Below are positions 52,641 through 61,789 of a stretch of DNA of 64,000 nucleotides, piece by piece; the stretch's first letter is position 1, and the number at the start of each line of letters is the position of its first letter. The notes under the pieces are model-generated. The model ran no database searches and was not told the origin of the DNA. It was given only the letters and a program-made list of their open reading frames with translations. Both the position numbers and the translations under genes were made by a program. The DNA lies in contig NZ_CP085990.1 in the NCBI RefSeq assembly GCF_020736705.1, positions 2,604,001 through 2,668,000 on the forward strand. Direction: 5' to 3'. The DNA comes from Psychrobacter sanguinis. Lineage in GTDB: Bacteria > Pseudomonadota > Gammaproteobacteria > Pseudomonadales > Moraxellaceae.

Positions 52641-53330
52641 ATGAACTTAGTACCCATTAACTCAGCAGCAAAGAACTCAGCAGCAATAAAATTAGTGTCA
52701 AAAATTTCTTGTTTAGGCTTAACCACTCTGTTGTTAGCTTTAACGGGGTGTGCCACTCAGCAAGGTATTGACGCGTCTAATCAAAATAATGTCTCTTCTA
52801 TGAGCAACAGTGGCAGTAACGGTAAAAATCATACTGCCGGTAAAAGTCAAAAAAACTTGCCGGCCGCTCAGCCTAAAAAAGAGACTTACTTCTTTTCGTC
52901 TAACGAGATTAAAGACTTAAGTACGGCTTTTAAAGCTGGTAGCTGTGACTTAGGTAAGCTGACTCAGCAAAGCCAGAAGTATGGGTTATCAGACACTTGG
53001 GTCAATCTATATGACAGAACGCCTAAGCCTTTGTCTGAGCTGAACAAGCAAGAAAAGTGCTTCTTAGCTCAAAGTAATGAGCTGTACGCCTATGGCGATG
53101 AGTTTGAGGATGAGTCACAACAAAGCTTAAATGACACTTGGTATAAGGGTAATATCCCAAGCGATGCCAAAGTTGCTACCATGCGTTTTATGACCCCAAA
53201 GGCTTTAATCCCTAATTGTGATTCTAAATTAGGCCGTCCTATTTTTGTTGATTATGAAAAAGATGATCAAGGCAAAATAGTGCGCACTATCTTAGTGAAT
53301 GAAGACTTTGACTTAAGCTGTGTTAACTAG
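52641..53330 (+). CDS. Putative lipoprotein of unknown function
   Basis: A 229-residue protein started at the ATG at 52641; the alternative TTG at 52605 lies inside speC. A signal peptide ends in the lipobox ALTGC with Cys37. A Ser/Asn/Gly-rich linker to about residue 80 follows, then a compact domain with FFSSNEIKDLSTAFKAGSCDLGKLTQ and CFLAQSNELYAYGDEFEDESQ. Four cysteines in the mature domain (CDL, KCF, NCD and SCVN) could form two disulfides in the periplasm. I recognise no family. It follows speC by 22 bases, so they may be co-transcribed, and a terminator comes after it. Confidence 0.75.
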   Translation: MNLVPINSAAKNSAAIKLVSKISCLGLTTLLLALTGCATQQGIDASNQNNVSSMSNSGSNGKNHTAGKSQKNLPAAQPKKETYFFSSNEIKDLSTAFKAGSCDLGKLTQQSQKYGLSDTWVNLYDRTPKPLSELNKQEKCFLAQSNELYAYGDEFEDESQQSLNDTWYKGNIPSDAKVATMRFMTPKALIPNCDSKLGRPIFVDYEKDDQGKIVRTILVNEDFDLSCVN

Positions 53331-53367
53331 GGCCCGTTTATTAAACTGTAAATTTTGTTCGTGTGAT

Positions 53368-53395
53368 TAAAAAGCAGCCTATGGGCTGCTTTTTT
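53368..53395 (+). terminator. Terminator of the speC-lipoprotein unit
   Basis: AGCAGCC (53373-53379) pairs with GGCTGCT (53384-53390) around TATG, followed by TTTTTT. It lies about 40 bases past the lipoprotein stop codon. Confidence 0.85.
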
Positions 53396-53429
53396 GATGG
53401 ATTGGTCGTAAAAAGTTATCACTCTTGGG

Positions 53430-53458
53430 TTTACAGGTTAGTTCTAGTGTACTAGAAT
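53430..53458 (+). promoter_or_regulatory. trpR promoter
   Basis: TTTACA (53430-53435) and TAGAAT (53453-53458) are separated by the ideal 17 bases. The -10 element overlaps the TrpR-type operator at 53442-53457, as expected for autorepression. The start codon follows 46 bases after the -10. Confidence 0.7.
53442..53457. promoter_or_regulatory. TrpR-type operator
   Basis: TTCTAGTGTACTAGAA has perfect 7-base arms around GT and the CTAG-N4-CTAG core that the E. coli trp operator also has. It overlaps the -10 of the trpR promoter, so TrpR probably represses its own gene and perhaps the following trpE. Confidence 0.75.
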
Positions 53459-53503
53459 ACTGATACAACTTATTTATTACGGCTGTTCTTTTAGCCAGTA
53501 GAG

Positions 53504-53812
53504 ATGACCAACCTTATGACCACTAACAATATAGATGCGTATCAAAGCTTAGTACAACACCTTACTCAGCTTACCGATAGCCATGAAATAGAGGCGGTTC
53601 TGGCTGCCTTATTGACCGATAAAGAACTGCAAGAGATTGCCAATCGGGTGCGAATCTTTGACTTATTGCAACAAGGGGTAACCCAGCGCGCTATCTCTCA
53701 GCAATTAGGTGTGGGCATTGCCACAGTGTCTCGTGGTGCTAAAGCCTTACAACGCCATGAAGGCAATACCATTGACAAGCTACTGACCCTGCACCGAAAC
53801 CGCAAAGAGTAA
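53504..53812 (+). CDS. trpR: Trp operon repressor TrpR
   Basis: A 102-residue TrpR, the usual length being about 100-108. It is an all-helical dimer that binds DNA when charged with tryptophan. The helix-turn-helix is in GVTQRAISQQLGVGIATVSRGAKALQ (about 60-85), which corresponds closely to the E. coli [26 protein letters not shown] segment, and the opening helices LTQLTDSHEIEAVLAALLTDKELQEIANRVRI fit as well. It lies 88 bases ahead of trpE on the same strand with no terminator between, and has a matching operator in its own promoter. Thus repressor and target enzyme may share a transcript. Confidence 0.93.
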   Translation: MTNLMTTNNIDAYQSLVQHLTQLTDSHEIEAVLAALLTDKELQEIANRVRIFDLLQQGVTQRAISQQLGVGIATVSRGAKALQRHEGNTIDKLLTLHRNRKE

Positions 53813-53900
53813 TCGAGCCGATTAATATTAAATCTATTAATATTTAGCCAATAACCCTACTCCCTTTTTTTACTGTATCACAGATTTTTGGAATTTAATT

Positions 53901-55382
53901 ATGAATAACAAGCTGAATAAAGAACCGAATAAAGAGCTAAATAAAGAACAGAACAAACAGCCTACCACTAAGCCACTACTAAACGACCAACCTGCGATGA
54001 TTGATATCCCGAGTAAACCCATTCGTATTAAGCTGACCCAAGACATTGATTTTTTCGCGTTGTTTAAACGTATAGAGGCCGAGTTTGAGACCTGTTATTT
54101 ATTAGAGTCGTTAGGTGCTGAAGGACATATGTCTCGTCACCATGCTATTGGTTTCTCGCCTGCCATGACTGTGGCAGCGACAGACCGTAACACGCTATCG
54201 ATTACCGATAACTTAACAGGTGAGGTCAAAAACTATAATACCGACAATCCCTATCAGTTATTGCGTCAAATAACCCCGCAACACGTGCTGGCACGAGACC
54301 AGACTGGGGGACTTGTCGGCTATCTTGGTTATGACAGTGTGAATTTCTTTGAGCCCAGTCTCAACGCCAAGTCTAGTGAGCATTTTGAAGCATTCAAATT
54401 TGGGGTTTATTTAGATGGTCTGACTTTAGATAAGATGACCGGCGAAATCTTCTATTTTTATTATCCTACTGAGCAGCAGCAAAATCGTATCGAGAAAGTA
54501 AAGTCCTTACTGCAAGCTCCTATACCTAGCTATACCAACCCAAGCGTAGAATTCATCGGTGATGGTATGAGCCAAGCACAGCATGCTGAGGCTGTGATGC
54601 GGGTTAAAGAGGATATTATTGCCGGACGTATTTTCCAATGCGAAGTGGGCTTTAAATCAAAATATAAAATAAGTGGCGACCATATTCCTATCTATGAAAA
54701 ACTAAGGGAAGTGAACCCTTCTCCACATATGTATTTTATGAAATTTGGTACCCAGCGTATTATCGGCGCTTCTCCTGAGCTGCTGTTCCGCCTACGTCAA
54801 GGTGAAATGGAAACTTATCCGCTGGCAGGGACCGCTAAACGGGGCAAAGATGAGACTGAGGACCGTCAATTGGCACGCGCTTTACTCAATGATCCTAAAG
54901 AGATTGCCGAGCACAATATGTTGGTCGATTTGCACCGTAATGATATTGGCCGTGTGGCAAGATTTGGTACGGTCAAAGTACGCAGCTTAATGGACATTAA
55001 ACGCTATTCTCACGTGCAGCATATTTCTTCTGAGATTGTGGGGGTGCTACATCCTGATGAAGATATGTTTAGCGCTTTGGCCAGTAATTTCCCAGCAGGA
55101 ACGTTGTCAGGTGCTCCAAAAATTGAAGCGATTAAGATTATTAATGAGCTAGAGCCAGATGGGCGTGGTGCTTATGGCGGCGCGTTAGGGTCCTTTAATT
55201 TTAATGGCGATTGTATTTTTGCGATTCCTATCCGCAGTTTGTTTATCAATGGTGAAGCAGCTTACGCGCAAACTTGTGGCGGTAACGTCTATGATTCAAA
55301 CCCTGAAGATGAGTACTTGGAAATTCAACGCAAGCTGTCAGCGATGAAGGTGGTATTGGACAGCTTTATTGAGTCCAAATAG
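53901..55382 (+). CDS. trpE: Anthranilate synthase component I TrpE
   Basis: A 493-residue TrpE that turns chorismate and ammonia into anthranilate, the first step of tryptophan synthesis. The tryptophan feedback site LLES is visible in CYLLESLGAEGHMSRH (about 56-71). The catalytic domain shows IIAGRIFQCEVG, ASPELLFRLRQGEMETYPLAGTAKRG, EHNMLVDLHRNDIGRVA and FPAGTLSGAPKIEAI, with the expected acidic and histidine residues. The first 30 residues are an odd low-complexity tail of NKE repeats (see the repeat at 53913-53960) that the family does not require. trpG follows after 139 bases. Confidence 0.93.
   Translation: MNNKLNKEPNKELNKEQNKQPTTKPLLNDQPAMIDIPSKPIRIKLTQDIDFFALFKRIEAEFETCYLLESLGAEGHMSRHHAIGFSPAMTVAATDRNTLSITDNLTGEVKNYNTDNPYQLLRQITPQHVLARDQTGGLVGYLGYDSVNFFEPSLNAKSSEHFEAFKFGVYLDGLTLDKMTGEIFYFYYPTEQQQNRIEKVKSLLQAPIPSYTNPSVEFIGDGMSQAQHAEAVMRVKEDIIAGRIFQCEVGFKSKYKISGDHIPIYEKLREVNPSPHMYFMKFGTQRIIGASPELLFRLRQGEMETYPLAGTAKRGKDETEDRQLARALLNDPKEIAEHNMLVDLHRNDIGRVARFGTVKVRSLMDIKRYSHVQHISSEIVGVLHPDEDMFSALASNFPAGTLSGAPKIEAIKIINELEPDGRGAYGGALGSFNFNGDCIFAIPIRSLFINGEAAYAQTCGGNVYDSNPEDEYLEIQRKLSAMKVVLDSFIESK
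53913..53960 (+). repeat. Four 12-bp tandem repeats at the 5' end of trpE
   Basis: Four units begin at 53913, 53925, 53937 and 53949, with a consensus near CTGAATAAAGAA; the fourth is diverged. They encode N-K-E-x repeats (LNKEPNKELNKEQNKQ), in frame, so copy-number changes would keep the reading frame open. Confidence 0.75.
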
Positions 55383-55521
55383 CCATACGTTATTACACCA
55401 ATCCACCATTAAGCCGCATAGCTGTATATTAAAAAACTATATATTAACGATATTAACGTTATGTTTTACAACGTTTACCACCCTATAAATAAAAGACTAT
55501 AAGACCCTTCAAGGAACACTG

Positions 55522-56175
55522 ATGAACGTTTTGATTATAGACAACTACGACTCTTTTACCTTCAACTTATACCAGTATGTGGGCGAGATATTGCATACCG
55601 AATTAAGCCAAGCGCCGGGTAACCCTAAAGTTAGCGTCAAACGTAACAATGAAGTTACGCTAGAAGATATCAAATCACAAAACTATGACCGTATTATCAT
55701 CTCCCCTGGCCCAGGTTCGCCAGAGGACCCCGCCTACTTTGGCGTCTGTAGTGAGGTGATAAAAGAGTTGGGACCGTCTATTCCCTTACTGGGGGTTTGC
55801 CTCGGTATGCAAGGTATTGCTCATGTGTTCGGCGGTGATGTGGTACGGGCGGGCGTGCCTATGCATGGTAAGACTTCTCCCATTCGTCATGATGGACAAG
55901 GGGTATATAAAGGGTTGCCTCAGGATATTGAAATTATGCGCTACCATTCATTAATGGTGAAAGCAGACACTCTGCCTGAATGTCTTGAAGTCACCGCGGT
56001 GGTCTCTAATGAGCAATTTGAAAATGACAGCTTAATCGACTGCGTTAACAAGGGTGAGGAAATTATGGGCATTCGTCATAAGCAGTTCCCTATCCAAGGG
56101 GTACAGTTTCACCCAGAGTCTTTTGCTACTGAGGGCGCCAAACGTCTGTTGGCCAACTTCTTGATGCAGGTATAA
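55522..56175 (+). CDS. trpG: Anthranilate synthase component II TrpG (glutamine amidotransferase)
   Basis: A 217-residue class I glutamine amidotransferase that supplies ammonia to TrpE. IIDNYDSFTFNLYQYVGE is the family start, ISPGPGSPEDP the oxyanion strand, and the nucleophile Cys is in LLGVCLGMQGIAHVFGG (about 92). QFHPESF carries the catalytic His and Glu. GVCLGMQ differs from the usual GVCLGHQ at one position that is not catalytic. PabA-type dual use in folate synthesis cannot be excluded. It starts 139 bases after trpE with AAGGAAC upstream and ends before a shared terminator. Confidence 0.92.
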   Translation: MNVLIIDNYDSFTFNLYQYVGEILHTELSQAPGNPKVSVKRNNEVTLEDIKSQNYDRIIISPGPGSPEDPAYFGVCSEVIKELGPSIPLLGVCLGMQGIAHVFGGDVVRAGVPMHGKTSPIRHDGQGVYKGLPQDIEIMRYHSLMVKADTLPECLEVTAVVSNEQFENDSLIDCVNKGEEIMGIRHKQFPIQGVQFHPESFATEGAKRLLANFLMQV

Positions 56176-56205
56176 TTTTATTTAGCCCAGATTTTTATGA
56201 TCAAC

Positions 56206-56241
56206 AAAAAGGGTTAGTTGGCTTGGCCACTAACCCTTTTT
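56206..56241. terminator. Bidirectional terminator between trpG and the ABC transporter operon
   Basis: AAAAAGGGTTAGT (56206-56218) and ACTAACCCTTTTT (56229-56241) form a perfect 13-bp stem with A and T runs at the outer ends. It serves two converging units ending at 56175 and 56291. Confidence 0.9.
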
Positions 56242-56290
56242 ATCATCTATTTATCGTTCTATAAGACTATTAACTATTTATTAATTATAC

Positions 56291-57034
56291 CTAGCTCTTA
56301 ATGCGCTGCAAGAAAGCTTGGGTACGTGGGTGCTCTGAGTGCTCAAATAGCTGTTCAGGAGGGCCTACTTCTACCACGTAGCCATCTTCCATCAACATCA
56401 CCACATCTGCCACATTGCGTGCAAAGTTAATCTCATGGGTAACCACAACCATGGTCCACCCTTCAGAAGCCAATTGCTGCATGGTCTTTAGCACTTCTTG
56501 TACCAGTTCAGGATCAAGTGCAGAGGTCGGCTCATCAAACAATAGCAGGTCAGGTTCAATGGCCAATGCTCTTGCAATTCCTACGCGCTGCTGCTGCCCG
56601 CCTGAAAGTTGAAATGGATATAAATCTACTTTATCTGACAGGCCAACTTTTTCTAGTAATTGAAGCGCCTTAGCACGCACCTGTTGTTTGTTTTTGCCTT
56701 GGGCGATAACGGGGCCTAGCATCAGATTTTCAATGGCCGTCTTATGCGGAAATAAGTTATACGATTGAAACACCATGCCAGATTTTTGTTGTAAGCGGCG
56801 CATCAGCTGCTTTGAAGGCTTGGCAGAGAAATCAACAGTCAAGCTGCCATCCTCAAACTCAATTACCCCTTTTTCAGGGACTTCTAATGCATTTAGACAG
56901 CGCAAAAAAGTAGTTTTCCCGGAGCCAGAGGGACCGAGTATCACCACCACGCTGCCTTTTTTGATGGTTAAATCAATGCCCTTTAATACTTCATTGTCAC
57001 CAAAGGCTTTTTGAATATTGGTAATTTTTATCAT
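56291..57034 (-). CDS. Polar amino-acid ABC transporter, ATP-binding protein
   Basis: A 247-residue ATPase of the GlnQ/HisP group. Walker A GPSGSGKTT lies at 34-42, signature LSGGQQQRVGIARAL near 143, Walker B LLLFDEPTSALDPE near 166, and the H-loop VVVTHE after it. It powers import through the permease encoded just upstream. The three genes 58641 to 56291 run permease after binding protein, then this ATPase, with 27 bases between this gene and the permease. The binding protein suggests cystine or a related amino acid as substrate. Confidence 0.93.
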   Translation of the reverse strand: MIKITNIQKAFGDNEVLKGIDLTIKKGSVVVILGPSGSGKTTFLRCLNALEVPEKGVIEFEDGSLTVDFSAKPSKQLMRRLQQKSGMVFQSYNLFPHKTAIENLMLGPVIAQGKNKQQVRAKALQLLEKVGLSDKVDLYPFQLSGGQQQRVGIARALAIEPDLLLFDEPTSALDPELVQEVLKTMQQLASEGWTMVVVTHEINFARNVADVVMLMEDGYVVEVGPPEQLFEHSEHPRTQAFLQRIKS

Positions 57035-57061
57035 AATTATCCTAATGCCCTTTTGTATTGG

Positions 57062-57799
57062 CTATTTGGCCACATAGCGGTCTAAGCGGGTTTCTAATCG
57101 GCCTTGTATCGTGCTTAGTGCCAGACAAATTACCCAATAAATAAGCGCCGCTTCGGTATATACCAACATAAACTCATAGTTTCGGGCAGTGATAATCTGT
57201 GCCTGCTTAAACATCTCAGTCACTAAGATTAATGACGCCAATGAGGTGTCTTTTACCAAGCTAATAAAGGTATTAGACAATGGCGGCACAGACACCCTTA
57301 AAGCTTGCGGCAAAATAACGTGACGAAACGTCTGCAAATAGCTTAACCCTACCGTTGAGCCCGCTTCCCACTGACCTTTGGGAATAGACAAAATAGAGGC
57401 TCGGACGGTCTCTGAAGCATAAGCACCAATATTTAATGAGAAGGCAATGATAGCCGCTGGAAATGGCTCCAACATGATACCAATACTAGGTAGTCCATAG
57501 AAAATAATGAACAGCTGTACCAGCATGGGCGTGCCACGTATGGCAGAGACATAAACGCGTGCAATACGATAAGCAATCTTATGCCACAGCGCATTACGAG
57601 GCACCACACGGATAAGCGCCACCACTAGCGCAATCCCCATACCAATGATAAAAGAAGCAATGGCCAAAGGGATTGAATAGTAAATGGCGCCTTTTAGCAT
57701 AGGCCAAAAAGACTCGATAACAATCTGTGCTCGCTCAGGCGACATAAATGGCAGCATGGCGAGCAGATCTTTAATAGCAGTCAATATCGAGGATATCAT
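57062..57799 (-). CDS. Polar amino-acid ABC transporter, permease
   Basis: A 245-residue inner-membrane permease of the HisQM/GlnP family with about five helices. [26 protein letters not shown] and [18 protein letters not shown] are the standard family segments. The cytoplasmic EAA loop reads [35 protein letters not shown]. The start codon at 57799 overlaps the stop of the binding-protein gene by 4 bases (ATGA), so the two are translationally coupled. A single permease gene implies a homodimeric pore. Confidence 0.93.
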   Translation of the reverse strand: MISSILTAIKDLLAMLPFMSPERAQIVIESFWPMLKGAIYYSIPLAIASFIIGMGIALVVALIRVVPRNALWHKIAYRIARVYVSAIRGTPMLVQLFIIFYGLPSIGIMLEPFPAAIIAFSLNIGAYASETVRASILSIPKGQWEAGSTVGLSYLQTFRHVILPQALRVSVPPLSNTFISLVKDTSLASLILVTEMFKQAQIITARNYEFMLVYTEAALIYWVICLALSTIQGRLETRLDRYVAK

Positions 57800-58641
57800 T
57801 GTTTGCTGATGTCCTCACCGAAGAACTGTTGGCTCAACTTAGTTAATGTGCCATCCTCTTGTAGCTCTTTCATGGCCTGATTAAGTTTGGTAACCACTTC
57901 ATCATTGCCTTTTAATAACACCAGACCTGACCCTGTCATTTCCTCTTTTGGTGCTTTTAGTTTGATTTCTAAATCACTGTTTGGGAATTTATTAAGGTAA
58001 TCTAGTACCGCCAAGTTGTCATTTAGAGTGAAGTCAGCGCGGCCTTGTTTTACCAATTCAACCGCTTGAGCCATACCATCTACGGGAACAACCTCTGCTT
58101 GGTATTTTTGTGCCAACTCACCGTAGTTGCTGCTTAGTGATTGTGCAGATTTTAATCCTTTTAGCGATTCCCACGAGTTAAAGCGGCTGTCTGATTTTGG
58201 GGCCAATACCACAGCACCCGACCAGCTATAAGCTTCGGCTTTGTCATATTTGGCTTGACGCTCAGGGGTGGTCAAGCTAACTTGGTTGGCCACCATATCA
58301 AAACGTTTGGCATCTAGGCCGGCAAGCATGGCATCCCACTGAGTCTCTTTAAAATCAACTTTAACACCAAGTTTATCAGCGACCGCTCTGGTAACTTCAA
58401 CGTCATAACCAGTTAGCTTGTTTTGCTCATCATGATAGGTGTATGGAGGGTATGTGCCTTCAGTGCCCACATTAATGGTCCCGCCATTATTAATACGGGT
58501 CAATAAATCTGAGTCAGATTTGCTGGTTTTCGCCGCCTCTGTGTCTTGAGCTGAGTCAGTTGAAGGGCTTTGATTACAAGCCGCCAATAAGATAGCGGCC
58601 GTCGCCATCGCCGTGATATTTCTCAATGCTTTATATTTCAT
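57796..58641 (-). CDS. ABC transporter substrate-binding lipoprotein, cystine (FliY/TcyA) type
   Basis: A 281-residue binding protein with a lipoprotein signal ending in LLAAC (Cys22), so it is membrane-anchored rather than free in the periplasm. The mature protein starts the class 3 solute-binding fold at [29 protein letters not shown] and continues with [32 protein letters not shown]. This wording is close to the cystine-binding FliY and TcyA proteins, more than to glutamine- or histidine-binding proteins. First gene of a three-gene importer operon and divergent from sdaA. The specificity is inferred. Confidence 0.85.
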   Translation of the reverse strand: MKYKALRNITAMATAAILLAACNQSPSTDSAQDTEAAKTSKSDSDLLTRINNGGTINVGTEGTYPPYTYHDEQNKLTGYDVEVTRAVADKLGVKVDFKETQWDAMLAGLDAKRFDMVANQVSLTTPERQAKYDKAEAYSWSGAVVLAPKSDSRFNSWESLKGLKSAQSLSSNYGELAQKYQAEVVPVDGMAQAVELVKQGRADFTLNDNLAVLDYLNKFPNSDLEIKLKAPKEEMTGSGLVLLKGNDEVVTKLNQAMKELQEDGTLTKLSQQFFGEDISKQ

Positions 58642-59219
58642 AGCCGTTCCTCAAATAAATAATAAATAATTCGATTAAAGTTCAGTTAAATCTAAACCTA
58701 TCGCTAAAGTAAATCAATAAAAGTAATAAATTTAACAATCTGCAGTTGATGGGTTTGATAAGGAAATAATCAATGTTGTTATTAATTCCTATTATGAATT
58801 TATATATTACATTTGATTATTAACGCTTATCGCCATCCTATACCCCTATAGAATTGGCTTAAAGATGGGGCCTCAATCTTTATAATGGGTTTTTATAGTG
58901 ACTGTTTGTCATTCTAACAAAGTTAATGCCAAGCTCGGGCATTTCTTACTATTCGTAAACCAAATTATTTTTTGTGGCGATAATCGGTTGGACAGTACAT
59001 GTTTACTCTGGTTAAGTATTAAAGGCCTCTATTTATGCTTTTCCTTAATTGTAGTCTTTAGATGTTAAGATACAGGTAAAGTCACGGTTTAAACTGCATA
59101 AGCGTGATAAATAAGTTGGTTAAATAGTCGGTTTAGTAGCAAACAATTAGTTATAATACACCCAAACATTTGTCTATAAATAGACTATTTTTATCTATAA
59201 AAAAAGTGGAACCCTATAA
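58642..59219. other. Intergenic region of 578 bp between the cystine importer and sdaA
   Basis: No gene is seen. Divergent promoters should lie here. A TATAAT at 59152-59157 is a candidate -10 for sdaA, though no good -35 precedes it. GTCTAT and ATAGAC (59172-59185) form a short inverted repeat just downstream, in a place where a repressor could act. Confidence 0.45.
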
Positions 59220-60698
59220 ATGATTAGCTTGTTTGATATGTTTAAAATTGGCATTGGCCCCTCAAGCTCACACACCATGGGACCTATGGTAGCGGCTGGC
59301 TTGTTTATCGACGAATTACAACAGTACTTTGATTTGGCGGATATTAAGCGATTACAAGTTGATTTGTATGGGTCACTGGCAGCCACGGGTCGAGGCCATG
59401 CGACTGACACTGCCTGTATTCTTGGATTGCTAGGATTTAAAGCCAATAGCATTGATACCACCAAAGTAGATCAATACTTAGCGCCTGTCTTTAATGATAA
59501 TGTCCTAAACTTTGCGGACAACCATCCCATTGAGTTTAATTACGGCCAAGATATTGTTTGGCATCCTCAAAGCAGCCTACCACATCATCCTAATGGTCTT
59601 AGCTTTAGCGCTTATACTACTGATGGCCAAAGCTTAACTAGAACCTATTACTCTATTGGTGGCGGATTTGTGGCCACCGAAGATGAATTCGAGCAGCCTA
59701 CAATTGATGAGTCATTAGAAGCTTCTGACACTCATGCGGCTGACAGCGTTGCCATAACCAGTGACAGCGCAGTACCTTATCCTTTTGCCAATGGTAATGA
59801 ATTATTGGCTCAATGTAGAGATCATAACTTAAGCATCAGTGACGTGATGATGGCCAATGAACTTGCTATTAGAGATGAGGCAACTATTTATGCCTATTTA
59901 GATGAGGTGTGGGAGGTAATGCAGCAATGCGTTAAAAATGGCTGCGAAGGTGAAGGCATCTTACCTGGTGGCTTAAAAGTTAAGCGCCGTGCCAAAACCA
60001 TGTATAAGCAGCTGCTTAATGAACTAGATAACCTTCAGAGTAGTAGCGATAAATTAATGGCGATGGACTGGGTAGACTTGTTTGCTCTGGCAGTAAATGA
60101 AGAAAACGCCAATGGTGGGCGTGTGGTTACTGCCCCAACCAATGGTGCAGCGGGTATTATTCCTGCGGTACTGCATTACTATCGCGATTTTCTACCGAGT
60201 TATAGCCCGCAAGGCGTCCGTGAATTTTTACTAACCGCAGCAGCTATAGGCACCATCATTAAACAAAACGCCTCAATTTCTGGCGCAGAGGTTGGCTGTC
60301 AAGGTGAAGTGGGATCTGCCTGTTCTATGGCAGCCGCGGGTCTGGCCCACGTTATGGGATTGACTCCTGCACAGTGTACTAATGCGGCAGAGATTGGTAT
60401 TGAGCATAATCTAGGGCTGACCTGTGACCCTATCGGCGGGCTAGTACAAGTCCCTTGTATTGAGCGTAATGCCATGGGTGCGGTGAAAGCGATTAACGCT
60501 GCTCGTTTGGCCAGTCGCGGCGATGGCGAACATCATGTGTCTTTGGATAAAGCCATTGCCACCATGAAAGCCACCGGTGCTGATATGATGGACAAGTATA
60601 AAGAGACGGCGATGGGCGGCTTGGCGGTTTATGCCAACAATAATGATGAAAATCGTATAGATATGGTTGAAGTCGGTGTGGGCTATCCGCAGTGTTAG
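59220..60698 (+). CDS. sdaA: L-serine ammonia-lyase (iron-sulfur type) SdaA
   Basis: A 492-residue single-chain L-serine dehydratase that converts serine to pyruvate and ammonia using a [4Fe-4S] cluster. [24 protein letters not shown] is the conserved start. The cluster cysteines lie in [22 protein letters not shown] and [18 protein letters not shown], with [17 protein letters not shown] ahead of them. It is about 35-40 residues longer than E. coli SdaA because of an acidic insertion around 155-180 ([20 protein letters not shown]) in the N-terminal domain. No clear ribosome site precedes the ATG beyond GTGGAAC. It is followed by a bidirectional terminator. Confidence 0.92.
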   Translation: MISLFDMFKIGIGPSSSHTMGPMVAAGLFIDELQQYFDLADIKRLQVDLYGSLAATGRGHATDTACILGLLGFKANSIDTTKVDQYLAPVFNDNVLNFADNHPIEFNYGQDIVWHPQSSLPHHPNGLSFSAYTTDGQSLTRTYYSIGGGFVATEDEFEQPTIDESLEASDTHAADSVAITSDSAVPYPFANGNELLAQCRDHNLSISDVMMANELAIRDEATIYAYLDEVWEVMQQCVKNGCEGEGILPGGLKVKRRAKTMYKQLLNELDNLQSSSDKLMAMDWVDLFALAVNEENANGGRVVTAPTNGAAGIIPAVLHYYRDFLPSYSPQGVREFLLTAAAIGTIIKQNASISGAEVGCQGEVGSACSMAAAGLAHVMGLTPAQCTNAAEIGIEHNLGLTCDPIGGLVQVPCIERNAMGAVKAINAARLASRGDGEHHVSLDKAIATMKATGADMMDKYKETAMGGLAVYANNNDENRIDMVEVGVGYPQC

Positions 60699-60752
60699 AC
60701 TTAATTTCAAATTAGCTTTTAGACTACGCTTATTGACATATTTAAGTTAAAT

Positions 60753-60786
60753 AAAAAAAGACCGGCCCGACAAAGGCTGGTCTTTA
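60753..60786. terminator. Bidirectional terminator between sdaA and the DsbA-like gene
   Basis: AAAGACCGGCC and GGCTGGTCTTT form an 11-bp stem with one G-T pair and a CGACAAA-type loop, flanked by A and T runs, between genes converging from 60698 and 60831. Confidence 0.8.
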
Positions 60787-60830
60787 ATTCAATATCTAGC
60801 TGTCATCAATCATTGGCTTACTCATTGCTT

Positions 60831-61541
60831 TTATTTAATGTCGCAGCCTTCAGTGTCACAGCTCACAAAGCTATCTTGTTGCTTATCAGCCAGTTGCTCC
60901 CTATAAGCCTGTCTTAAAGTATTTTCAAAATCTTGTTGAGATATAGCACCCGGTATCGCATAAGTCTCATTAATGACAAAATAAGGGACACCGCGTACCC
61001 CAAGACGCATTGCCTCTTGTTGATCAGCCATTACCTCATCTTTAAATCGATTACTCTCAAGTAAAGTAACAACATCCACATCTAGCCCCAACTCTGCAGC
61101 TATCGAAATTAACACCTCACGGTTTGCCAATTCTTGTATATCTGTGAAATACGCCTTATAAATTGCTCTCTTGAACCTATCAACCTGTTCAGGTGCGTTT
61201 TGTTGCACGTACTTGGTCAAACGGTGCGCATCCATAGTATTGGTAAATAAAGTGTTGGCATAATTAAAGGCTATGCCCTCTTCTTTACTTAATTGAGATA
61301 TTTTTTGTATTTGTAGGCCGGCCTGTTCATAGCTAATGCCATATTTTTTCGCAAAGCGCTGTTGAGTGGGACCATTAGCAGTAAGCGGTGCATGGGTATC
61401 TAATTGAAAAGCTTTTAACTCAATTTCAATATTCTCTGGTAGCTCACCTTGCAATTTAAGTCGTTCGATTGCTTTATCTAGCCTTACCTCACCGATATAG
61501 CAATAAGGACAAGCATAGTCAGACCAATAGGTAATTTTCAT
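60831..61541 (-). CDS. DsbA-family oxidoreductase, FrnE-like
   Basis: A 236-residue thioredoxin-fold protein. The redox site is CPYC at residues 11-14 in YWSDYACPYCYIGEVRL, and GVRGVPYFVINETYAIPGA holds the cis-proline. It has no signal peptide, so it works in the cytoplasm. The C-terminal tail carries a second pair, CDTEGC, which matches the CX4C motif known from Deinococcus FrnE, where the two sites cooperate as an isomerase/oxidoreductase in oxidative stress. The gene has a terminator on its downstream side at 60753-60786, and stands alone. Confidence 0.9.
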   Translation of the reverse strand: MKITYWSDYACPYCYIGEVRLDKAIERLKLQGELPENIEIELKAFQLDTHAPLTANGPTQQRFAKKYGISYEQAGLQIQKISQLSKEEGIAFNYANTLFTNTMDAHRLTKYVQQNAPEQVDRFKRAIYKAYFTDIQELANREVLISIAAELGLDVDVVTLLESNRFKDEVMADQQEAMRLGVRGVPYFVINETYAIPGAISQQDFENTLRQAYREQLADKQQDSFVSCDTEGCDIK

Positions 61542-61724
61542 TGTTTTGTACTCTTTGTTTTATATTCTCTATTTTATAATCTTTCAGCTTTCAAAGATTA
61601 AACATGTAGTAAGTAATTAATTAAGTAAGTAATAATAGAATTAATGATGCCTGAAAACAGTAAATCAAGAGACTTAAGATAAATAGGTCTTTGCTTAAAT
61701 GGAGCGTCTATTAACGGCCAAACA

Positions 61725-61761
61725 TAAAAAAGACCAACCCTTTTGAGGTTGGTCTTTTTTT
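61725..61761 (-). terminator. Terminator of the DEAD-box helicase gene
   Basis: AGACCAACC (61731-61739) and GGTTGGTCT (61747-61755), extended by A and T runs, form a strong hairpin. On the minus strand it runs into a T tract. It lies about 30 bases past the helicase stop codon. Confidence 0.9.
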
Positions 61762-61789
61762 AACAAGTTAATGGATATAAACCAATTAA

